NCBI GenBank assembly: GCA_004762125.1
Contig: SIHQ01000030.1
Location: forward strand, 1-47,774
Direction: 5' to 3'
Source of the DNA: Oceanospirillales bacterium
GTDB taxonomy: Bacteria > Pseudomonadota > Gammaproteobacteria > Pseudomonadales > Endozoicomonadaceae
DNA length: 47,774 nt
Shown here in pieces: positions 26,695 to 38,600 of the stretch. The position numbers and the translations under genes were made by a program. The first letter of the stretch is position 1; the number at the start of each line of letters is the position of its first letter. Below the pieces are notes generated by a model. It ran no database searches. It had not been told where the DNA came from and saw only the letters and a program-made list of their open reading frames with translations.

Positions 26695-29600
26695 ATGGAT
26701 CCTACAAACCCTAACAGACCTGGAATACAGTCGGGGCCGACTGCGCCAAGCGCTTCTTCGCGTCCTACAGGAGAGTCGTCTACTTCCGGGAACGCTGCTG
26801 TTGAGAAGCAAGTTCCTAAAGGCTTAGGTATTGAAGGCAAAGAACTCAATCAAAGGCATACGGCTAAGCACACTGGTGCAGCACCTTCAATCACTAGACC
26901 TCTTCATACTCAAAAAAGCCGAACTTCGAGAAATATTGCAACTTCTGCCGCCCTCACTCAGTTGAAGTCCAGCTTTGAACTTCATGATGAGCTGATTGAA
27001 GAAACGACCCAGCAAAAAAAGGCTGAAATGGATGAACGCTTGGAGCGTGTATATAAGTCACTTCAAGAGCACACTAGATCAGGCAGAAAACCACCGGATA
27101 GTAGCTTCCTGGAACGTTTCACGCTTGATGAGAGTGGTAAATCGGTACTGAAGCTGCAAAATGTCAAAGATATGTTCGACATGATTCTGTTCAGGGAAGA
27201 AACATCGACTCGTCGTCTAAATCAACGAGGTAGAAGTACCGACGCCTGGCTTGATTTCTTCACTGAAAGAAGAAACCTGGTAAAACTCACACGGGAAATG
27301 GCGGAAGTTGCCGCTTATCACACAGAAAATGAACTCGAAACAGAGTCACAGCTCCTAAACTCCGAGCCAACAACAACTGCAACACCTCTACATGAAGATC
27401 TGCTAGGCCTGGATATACCTCAACTTCTCTCACCACCAGGCGTCACATCTGCACGCCCATGGACAGTAGATGATTTATTATTGGCCCCCACCCTGCCCAC
27501 TCCATTGAACTCTGAAGCACCTTTGATGACGTTTCCTGCTGATCAGGAAGAGAAACAGGTGCTGTCAGAAGAACGAGATCAACTGAAAGAGAGAATTACT
27601 GTTCTTGAAGAACGGTTAAGTGTGAGTGAGAGCTTGCAAAAGAATCGGACTAACTCGGAAACACTTGATCGCTTGAAATCACTGCACTCCAGGCTGGAGA
27701 GTATCGAATCTCGACTTCAGGATAAGAAAACACGTCATCAAGAGCCACATCAGGAGATTAAATACACTGCTGGTTTAGCTGAAGAAGAAACAGTACCTCT
27801 TGTTGGAACTGGGGTGAGAACGGAAGACAGTGATGGCCAGTTAAAAGGACAGTTATCTCAGCTACGCAAGAACTACGATGAGCTGCAGAGAGATCTTCAG
27901 AATAGAAGTGAACAGGTCGGATCTCTCAGAAGCGAGTTAGAACATGAGAAGAGTGGTAATAGTGAACAAGTAAGAAAATTGGATGAGCAAAGAATACAAT
28001 TGAGAGAGCTGACAAAGCAAAGGGAGGAGCTCCAGGAGCAATATATCCAGAGTCAGTCCCAGCCTATGTCAGGAGTAGAGAGCGAAGCAACCATTAGTGA
28101 ATTGAAAACCAGGCTTGAAGATAAACAACAGCAGCTCGACCGCGAGACCGAAAATACTCAGGAATTAAGGACTAAAGTTGTCACAAAACAGCAGGAAATA
28201 GAAGAGAAAGTGCAGGTGCTCGCTGAGCTACAAAAGGAAACGGCTTCATTTCAGGCAGAGAGTTCGGCATTTCAGCAGCAGCTACAACACGTGCAGGAAA
28301 TGTCTGATAAGCGAGATGTTAGTGCAGAGGAAAATTTCCAATTATTGAATAACTACTATGAAGAATTAAAAGCCAGATCAGACCTTTCTTTCGCTCGCGC
28401 AATATCAATTGAAGATGACCTTAAGGAGAAACTGTCTCATTTGCAGCAGGGCTCTGAGGAACTATCGAGTCAGCTACGTGATAAATCAAACCAGATGGAA
28501 TCCCTCCGCAGCCAATTAAAGGATGAACAATTTCAAAACAGGAAAAAGGCAGAAAAATTAAAAGAGAAAAAACAGAGTAATAAACAGCTAAGGAAGCAAC
28601 GAGATAACCTGCTTTCCAAACTTGACGAATTACAGCCCCAGTTAACAGAATCGGGCAAGAACAAAGAGGCTGTCCATCAGTTGGAAGCCAGACTTGCGGA
28701 TAAAGAAGGTGAACTAAGACGGGGAATTGAAAGCACCGAACAGTTAAAAATTGAAGTTATTTCACAACATCAGAACATGAAAGAAAGGGAGCAAGCTCTT
28801 TCGGAACTTCGTCAGGCTGTAAGTGCTTTTGAAGTAGAGCGTCTTGAACTTAAAACACAGCTGGAACATGTAACGGAAATAGCTGATTCACAAGTAAGCA
28901 GTGCCCATGAAAGTGTCGGAATGCTTACCAGAGAGTACGATAATCTAAAAGAGAACTTAACAAAACTTACTGATTCGGTACGTCATGCTATTGAACAAAA
29001 TCAACAGCTTGTGGATCAAAAACAGACGCTAAGTGAATCCAACCAAGCTCTACAGTCACAGCTGTCTGATGCCAGAAAGCAGGTTCATCAGGCCGAAGCT
29101 ATAAAAGTTGAACTTGAAGGACAGAGAATGAAGAGTAGAGAACTCTCTGAGGAATTACACCAGATAAAGGAAATCAGTGAGTCAGAGTCTCAACAAAGAC
29201 AACAGTTGTCTTTGGACGTTGTAGAAAAACAAACACAGCTGGAAATGTTGCAGACTCAAACTCAATCACTTGAAGTTGAGCGCAATAAACTTAAGCAGGA
29301 GCTGGAAAAAGCACAGAAGGATCAAACCGCTGAAAAAGAAGTAGAAACTGGTCAGCAGTCAAAAATCATAGAGCTTGAGCAAGAAGTCTCCCTAAAAAAT
29401 GAGATGTTGGCTGAACTTAAAGAAACCCAATCCAAAGTCGTGGATGCTTTGACTGGAAAGCTGGAAGAACAGACCGAGCAGCTAGGAAAAATCGAAGGTT
29501 TACTTGACCGGAAAGAAACCTTCGAACAAGAACGACTGCAGTTGACGACAGATTTTGCTAAAACCAAAGAGCGAAGCCTGTCAAAAATCGATGAACTGGA

Positions 29601-32600
29601 GTCGCAGAAAAATGAAGTTCAACGCAGACTTGAATCAATAGAGAGTGAACAAAAAGTACAAACAGCAGCTCAAAAAGAAGAAACCAAAAAGTTGCTAGCT
29701 GTTGTACTTGAACTGGAAAAAGCTAAACAGCTCACTAGTGAATTAATAGCAGAAAACCTGCAGGCTCAAAACGGCACGCAACAATTGATAGTGGCGTTAA
29801 AAACCCATACTGAAGAGAAAAAAGAGCTAATTAGTCAAAGGGACGAACTTAGTGAAAAAAATGGGCAGCTCCAGGCTGAACTATTAGAAATAAAACTAAA
29901 AGTAGTTTCTATAGAAGCAACCGTAAGAACACTCGACACTTGCAAAGCCAGGTCTGAAGAACTCTTCGAAGAATTAGAGACTACCAAGACGGAATCCGGT
30001 CGTCTGCAACTAGAAAGAGAGAAGCTGGTTACAGAAGTTGATGAGAAAAATAAACAACTTGAGTTGCTGGAATCTGTGGCTAGAGAAGCTAAAGGCGAAC
30101 GTGATGAGCTTAAAGCAACGTTAGAACAAATTCGAATCAGTGAGACCTCAGAGAAAATGACTAGTGCGGCTCTTCAAGAAAGAGTTGATGGATTGCTGGA
30201 GGGAATCAGTGAAAAAGAAAAGGAAATAGCTGAACTTAAAGAAAGTCAGTCACTGATTATGACTGAAATGACCAGTAAACTGGAAGAACAAACACAACAA
30301 CTCATTAGGATTGAAAGGTTGCTCGAAAGGGAAAAAAATCTCGAGAAAGAAAAAGAAGGACTCCAAAATGAACTTTCTGAATCTTTAGAACAAAATCAAT
30401 CGAAATTAAGAGAGCTGGAATCAGAGAAAAACGATATTTTAAGTGAATTTCATAAAGTAAAGGAAGAAAAAGATAATCTGCTTACTATTCATCAACAAGA
30501 AGTTGAATTAATAAAAGATGAACTCGGTCAAGAAAGAGAAATTTCTAGTAAAAAACAGAATAGAGTTGAAAAGCTAGAAAATGCAGAGAAGTTACTGCAG
30601 TCAAATATGCAAGGTAAAGAGCAGGAGCTTGAAGCGCTTCGATCAACGGTTTCTGAAATAGAGTCGCTAAACAGTGATTTGAAGGAAGAAATAAGAGGGT
30701 TTGAGTCAAAAAAATTGATTGATTCTAAAACTATTGAAGAGCAAAAACAGGAGGCTGATCGAGTAAAATTAGAACTTACTACTAAAATTGAAGAGATTCA
30801 GAAAGAAACCGACGAACAAAAGACAGAACTTGAAGAACAAAGAAGAAAAATAACTGATCTTGAAGACAGTCTAAATAGCACAAAGAAAGAACTTGACGAA
30901 ATAAAAGAAAAGCATAAAGCACTTAAGGGAAGAGAGACAGATCTGCTTTCAGAGATAGATAGAGAAAAGATTTCAAAGTTTGAAGTAGAATTAAAGGTGA
31001 ATGCAAGTGAAGAATTGAATAGACAGTTATCTACGCAAGTGGCCTCTTTAACCAAGAATCTAGAAGAAGAAGAAAGTGAACTGAAAATAAAGCTAACTGA
31101 ACTTTCTTCTGCTCGTGATGAAACGCAAAGACTGAAAGAGGACGTTCTGAAAGCTGAGAGCCTAACAGAAATACTGTCAAAAGATAAAACTGATTTAGAA
31201 GAAAAGTTGGAGGTAGCAGAAGCTGAGAAGCAGCGTTCTGAGGATTTGATTAACCAGTCCAAGGAATTGCAAAAGACATCATCCTCTGAAACAGCCAGTC
31301 CAGCCTTAACCGATAAAACAGCTGAGTTTGACCGCTTACAACGTGATCTGAAGGCTAATGAGTCGGCCTTGGAGAAATCTGAAGCTAGTGTATTAGCATT
31401 TACTCAAAAGGCTGAAGAAACCGAAAGCAGATGTCAGAAATTAACTGAACAATATAAAGAAAGTCTTGAAGAAAAAGGTAGAGTGGAGAAAGATCTTGAG
31501 GATTCAAAGTCTTTAGCCATTCGTCTTACTCAAAAGGTTGATGATCTTGAAGGTAAAGTTAAAGAATTAACAGATACTGAGAACGCCGCTAAAACAGAAG
31601 CTAAAAATTCAAGAGCTAAAACTCGGGGCATAGGGGAGGAATTAACCCAGCTTCGTCAGGAAAAAGATCGGTTGACAGGAGAACTTCAGGTTATTAGAAA
31701 GGAGATGGAGGAAGCAACAGTAGATGTGGATTCTAAATTAAAAAAATCTTTAGAACAGCAGGCAACGTTAAAAAACAATCTCAGAATAAAACAGAAAGAA
31801 TTTAATACGCTCACAGATCAACTAAAACAAGCAGAAAGTGATTTAAAAGAATCTAAAGAACGAGAGACTGAGGCGTTGGAGAGTCTTCGTGCAGTTACAG
31901 ATGAACGCACAAATCTGAAACAACAATTAGATCAGAAAACGGAAGAGCTGACTGGTAACTTAGAAAAAATTCAGCAGTTAAGGAGCTCTGTTCAAGAGCA
32001 GATGCATGATAAAGAAATCGTTCTAAAAGGAAAAGATACAGTTGAGGCAGAACTGTCAAAGTTGAATGCAGAGAAAGTAAGTGTTGATAGTGAACTCTCT
32101 AATTCAAAGAAAACAGTTCAAGATTTAGAAAGTAAGCTTCAGCAATTCCAAAGCGAACATGAACATTTAAAAGAACAGAATAGAGAACTAGAAGTGACCA
32201 AAGGCAGTGAGTTAAGAGGTCTCTCGGAAGCACTGACGAAAAAAAATGATGAGGTAACAGAACTAAGTAGAAAGCTGGAGGCAGAATTAAAAAATAGTTC
32301 TTCTCTTAAGGCAATTAAAGAAGGTCTCACAAGTGAACTTAAGGAAAAAGAAGGCGAGTATGATAGACAAAAAACAGTCATCGAAGAAAAAGATAAGTTG
32401 ATTCAACAGAATCAAAAAGAGATTGATGCTCTAAAAAAACAAGTTGAAGCATTGGGTCGAGAGTTAAAGCTGCTCTTGGATGGAAAAAATAGAGAGAGTG
32501 CTGAGCATGTTGAGGCCGTTTCAAAGATCAATGCTCAACATGAAGCGGAAAAAGAAAAGCTAATCAGTAAATTAGATCAAGTAAAAGATCAGAATAAAGT

Positions 32601-35600
32601 TCTTGAAAATGGTGTTGCAGAATTGGATGCAGTAAAAGAAGAAAAAGAAGCAGCAGCAGCAGCTAAAGATCAATTGTTGGCGTTAAAAGCTGAGCTATCT
32701 CAAAAAGAAAGTCAATTTAAAGAAACTAAAGATGAATTGACTCAGGAGAAAGATAAAACTACGGCTGAGAAAAAAGAACTTTTTGACAAGTTAACGACTG
32801 AAAGAGAAGCGACTGATGAATTGAAAATAAAAATCAGCCAGCAAGCTGAGCGCTTGGGGCAAGTTAAATCACAGCTGCTGGTTGAGGAGGCCGTCGCTAT
32901 TGATGAGGGTATAGCTTCCACTCTATCTCGGAGTAACAGCAGCTTGAGTACTTACTCTGAAATATTTATTGAAGAAGAAGCTCTTGATAAAGAACTGACT
33001 TCAAAAGCAGCAAGTCAGTTACTACAGGGGTTAGAAACGTTGCCCGTAACAACCCTGAAAAGATCTCGACTGCAAACTAAAGTCAGAGATGAATATGACC
33101 TTTTACAAACTCAGGTTCAAGAATTAGCCAAGAAACACTTGGCATACAAAGTTGACCTTAACATTCCTCTTTCAGATCAAGAGCATCGAAGAAATCTTTT
33201 AGGTGTGCACCAGTCTTTCTCAGTAATAGTTGCAGACATGTCGGAAGCAGTGAAGGCCGAGATTGGTAATGATCAGGAGACAGATGTTTTTTATCATCAT
33301 CTTAATGCTATTGCGAATATGGCTCAAGATTCAGTTTTAAAACTGAAATCCAAAGTCAGTGCTTTTGATGACTTCAGCGCTCAGATTAAATCCCTTCAGG
33401 AAGAGAAGATGGAGCAGAAGGGAAAACAGAAAGCGAACGATCTTGTCGATAACGTTTTTCAGAATATAAAGGCGGTCAGAGATACCACTGAGGCCGGTAC
33501 TAATCCTGAATACTATGGTTATGCGGTTGGCCAGATGATTAAAGAGGCTGCCGATCAGATGTGTAAGGATTTTAAATCAGAACTGCAGATGCTTCAGACA
33601 CCTGATGTTCGTCATAAACTACTGAGCGAGTATAGATCTGCAATCAGGAGGTTGAGTTCTCAATCCTTGCCTGACAAAGTTAAGGCCGGTTTACCTCATA
33701 ATGTCAGCATTTACTTGAGTGACATCTGGTTAAGAGCAGATAACACGCTCGATGGCGAAATGGGGTTAGGGGATAGCCCCAAGACGACTGAAGAACGGAT
33801 GCTGAGATCTCCCAAATTTTCGCACCATATTGTCCATTTAATTAGTCGACTTTCCAAGGAAATAAAGAAGCAGGACGAATCAGCTGCTGATACAAATGAG
33901 AATTTCTCATATTCAAGATCTTCACTACTAAGTAGGCAGTCATTGCGAAGAGAGCACCAACTGGATACGGTTCCTGTTATGAGCCGTCTGCTTAAAGCTG
34001 CTGAGGCTGACCTGAAATCAGATGGCTCACAGTTACTGATGGTCGCTACTGAGGGACATCGCGGTAATTATGGAACAAGTACCGAAACGGCTAGAAGAGT
34101 GAAGCTTTTAGAGCGGGTTCAGAGACTGCAGCAGAAAGAAGAAACTTTGGGCGCAGCACACTCCGATATTGGTGTGCGGGTAAACGAGTATGGTACGGAA
34201 TTGCCTCACAAGCATCAGATGATGCTTGACTGTTTTAACCAAAGAGGTGGGAGCGTTCTCGAAAAGCAGGGTAATGTTACAGAGGATGACAGTTATTACA
34301 TACAATCTTTGGGGGCTAGTAAGGGTGGCGTGATTAATGTCTTCCTTGCTGAGTTGCCATCAGGAGGAGAAGGCGTACTTAAAACCAGTAAAGCTACTGG
34401 TGAAATGACGCTCTCACTACCAGATGACGTTAGTTGCCAGCCTCCGCTTGTTTTTCAGTCCAGAGACAGTAAACGTTGGACGACCTTGCTGAACGGCATT
34501 ACTTGGACAGTTGATCCATCAATTATTCATGATAATCCTAATCTTAAAATACCTTTTGAAAATAAAGACGGTTCTCAGTGGGATTGGTTGCCACTGAGAA
34601 ACGACAGTGGTGAAGCAAGTATTATCCTGCTTGAGAAAACAGTTAACCCGATGCGTTGCCTAATGTATGAGCAAGATGGAAGTGGTCGTCTGGTTGCTAT
34701 GCCTTTGCAGGGTAAGGATACACGGGAAGAGTATACTGAAGCCATGCTGCTCGAAAGTGCGGCATACCTTACGGATGAGTCACCAGTTTGTTCCGGGGAG
34801 CCGGTTAGTGATCCAACGTTAAAACTCAAGCAGTTGCTGGACCGGCCTTGGCTGAAAACCTCGGACTCTAGTCAGACAAAGAAAAAACTCAGGCAGCTTG
34901 AACAGCTGAGAACTGACATTGAGAAGGAAGCCGCTCAAAGAATCCGATCAACGCCGTTTGAAACAGAAAGTATTGATCGGTCTACAGGAATTAAACTTCC
35001 CGAGATTGCAAAAATTGATAGGGAAAAAAGCCAAAAAGCTTCAAGTGGTGCAAAAGTAGACACCTGTAAATCGGTCAGTCTTGATCGTTTTACTGTTTCA
35101 ACTGACTTTGACACCATGACTCGCCAGTTCGTAGAAAAACGGAAACAGGCACTTTCAGACCCTGATCAGATGCAGTTTTTGTTGGATGAGAGTAAGGCAT
35201 TCGCCAAAACAGCATTTCCTGTGATGCGCGTGTTCTCTGGCTGTGAGTTATTGCCTCTTACCGGCGAAACGACAAGGTTTCATGCAAAAGCGAACAGGGC
35301 TGAAGTCAGGCTGGCTCTAAACAAGGTTATTGAAACGACCAATAAACAGTGTGCATATGCCCGCGAGCTCAAGAGCACATTCGAAAGCTCTCTGGTACAG
35401 GCTATAAGGTCGTCCAGTAGCTCCTCTATCAAATATACTGACAGGCAACTGCTGGATTATGCAATCACCCGGTTTGAACGAGGAGAGCTGCCAAAAGGAT
35501 TAAATGACTCTGAAAGCTTTGCCCAGAAAATGGCGGAGTTAATGCTGATTGACATTGATCTTCAACAAAGGGAACAGATCAGTTCGCAACTGGGCGTATT

Positions 35601-38600
35601 GAAAACAAGTTTCGAGCACCTTTGTAATAACGCTGTTTTTACCGAACAAGAACCGGCTGAATATACCAGGAAGTGTCGTGAGTGGAACCTGAACATGGCC
35701 ACGGTGACAGAAAGGCAGCAGCAAGTTATTAAGCGGGTTAGTAGTTACAACAAGCAACTTCTGGATTCTGATACCAGAGCGTTACTGAGCTTTGAACGTC
35801 GAAGGAAAATTGTGCTTTCTCCTGATCAGGCAGAAGAAGTTAAACGAGACCTTGGGGCTATCAGGCGGTGGTCAGAAGGCGAAAGAGTCGCTCTGGTGTC
35901 TCATAAGGGTACAGGCTACGGAAAAAGTACCATTCTTCTGGCTATCTCTGATAATGCCGCCGCACTGGCAGGACCCAGAACGAACAGAACCGCTTTGGTC
36001 ATGGCGCCGCCCAGCAACCAGGCTGAATTGGATGTCATGTTTGGTAGCTATTTTGACAGCAAGGGATTGACCTACCACCGTTTGGATATGCAGGCACTGT
36101 CTACCAGATTAGAGCCCCCTATTAGTGAGGCTCATTTGAATATCATTGAGAATACTCTTTTGGGGTTGCCAGAATATACTTCGGAAGCGTCTCGTGCAGA
36201 TTTACTGAAACTTGGTAGAGCTCCGGTAGGAGCGTCCATCACCGATATACAGGCTCTGATTCACATCAAAAATGGTTTGAGTGATGCTGGCTGCAATGTA
36301 CCTGATCGGGAAAAGTTGCTGGTTAAAGTAGATCATCTTCTTGATCTCCTCAGAAATTCCATGATTCTTGCTGATGAGTGGGACAGCGCGATGGTTCCCC
36401 ATACCCCTGAGCAGCTCTCAGAGGTTTCTGAAGGCGTTAACCGAGTACTGAAAGGCATGGGGTTAGAGATCAGAATTGAACCTGAGATGCTGATTAGCAG
36501 TCACGCTGAATTTCTTTTTGGTGCTAATAGACACGGTTTTTCAGCGACTCTTGGAACGGACTATGCTGCAGCTATGTTGACCGGTTCAGCGTCGGCTAAA
36601 GAAGTTAAAGAGCAGGCTAGGACTGATGTATTAACAACAAATGGGCGCTTTATGCACCTCATGTCTCAAGCCGATCTGGTTACTTTTGATTCAGCTGAAG
36701 ATCCTGATCACGAAGCTTTACTCTCTCATCTTGTCAAAAGAACCGGTGGCGATGCGCCCATGGTCATATTTAATGGTAGAGACGATGGTAAAGACAGAGG
36801 CAAGGCGGAAAAGCTCAGCATTGTTCTTAATGAAGAACGCAGGAAGATAAAGAAGCCGGTTAAGGGTGTTCTTTATTACAACGATGACAAAAAACTCTGT
36901 TTGCAAAAGGATGGTGATCCTGTTTATGGGAAGGGATCTGAACTAAGGGGAGACCTAGAAAAACAACTGCGCATGACAGGTTCCTGGGATGCCGATGGCT
37001 ATTTGAGCAAGCGTGAAGCAGTGGGTACGGATGCACCACAGGGCCAGAAAAGTGTGGGTGTTGTTATGGGGCTGGTTAAGCAGACAGGCTCTGATGCAAG
37101 AATGGAACTGATGACTCAGGAAGTGGGCCGTGTTATTCGAGCCTCCAAGGATTTGCACAAACCCCAAAAACTGATTGTCGTTGTCGATCAGCAAGAACTC
37201 AGTGCTCTACCTGATTCTGCGGAAAAAGAAGCGCTTATGGCTTCCAAAATCCAATTAGAACATGCCAAAAATAAGCTTGAGGCGGAACTGAGCGTTCAGA
37301 TTGATTTAACTATGGGAGATTTGCGTGCACAGATTTTTTCCCCGGTTAAAGTCCCTCAACCCCGATTAACGAGGGGACAGAGTATTGAGACTGAATTGCC
37401 CAAAGCTTTTGAAAAAGAGCTTGTGAGAATTCAGCAAGAAGACTGGTCAACATTGAAACTGACTCGAAAGCAAAAGCTGGCACTTGTTCAGTTAAAAAGA
37501 TCTCAGTGGTCGATGCAGCAGAATTGGATGAAGCTCTTGGCGACAGAGATGGCCAATAGGCAGGTCACCAAAGAAACCATGGGGTATGAAAATCGGATAG
37601 AGCAAGCCAGGGTGAATGCTTATTTGAACAAAGCCTATTCAGAGCAACATGAATGGCTACAGGGTGACGGGGTAGCAATGAATCTCAACCCTTACCTCGA
37701 TGATGAAAATGAAACGCTAAGACTGGCGGGAGGAGCATTCTCAACAGAGTTCCATATTCATTTGGTAGAAACGTCCCGTCGTCAGATTAAAGAGTCTGTC
37801 GATGTAAAGGAACTTACTGAGGCAGCGTCAATGACAAAGCTGCGTGAAGAATTGAATACGTTCTTTGATGAGATGGACAAGAATGGGGTGATGCATAAAA
37901 AGGAGGATATGCTCACAGAACCTCATAACAACCTTATCATTCAAAGTAAAATAGCTTTTGAATCGATTAAAAGCAAAGTTGAAGAAATTGATAGCGCTTT
38001 AAAAAAACTGGGAGATCATTGCACAGGTAGAGAAGCTTTTCGTTCCATCATAACAACTCTCGACGATCATATATCGGCTGTGAAAGAAAGCGATATTAGT
38101 GTTGCAAAAAACACCGAAAAACTAGTTCGGGGGTGCCTAGAAGCTATGATGCAAGCGGTGACGAATATTGTATTCGATGAATCTGGGAAGAAGTCAGAGG
38201 CGGTGGATCAAATACTTGGCGTGGTGAAGAAATGCGTAAAAATAAATGAAAAAGAATTCAGACTCACTGCTGATCACGGAACTAATAACACCGCGGTAAC
38301 AAAGCTTAACCTTAAGCCTCCCGGACATGCAGGAAGTCATCTGTCTAGATTTTGTTGGCAGACAAAAGTAGGGACTGGACCGTTCAAACCTCTGCGAGAA
38401 AAACTGTATCTTGCTGAAGGGCATTATGCTCACAAGGCCTCTGCCATTGAGAATATGGCTCAATTGAAGAGAGCAAAAGAGGTCGTGTCACAGGCAACCA
38501 GTTCCCAAGCAACGAAAGACGATGCTGTAGACATATGTACGAATGCGAACAATCCACATAGAACAAAATTAGTACAGAAAATGAGACAGAAGTTTATGTC

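Noticed and set aside
30798-31262. A 154-aa Ser-rich minus-strand protein inside the giant gene
   Set aside because: Its Ser/Phe/Leu-rich composition is the reverse complement of Glu/Lys coiled-coil codons.
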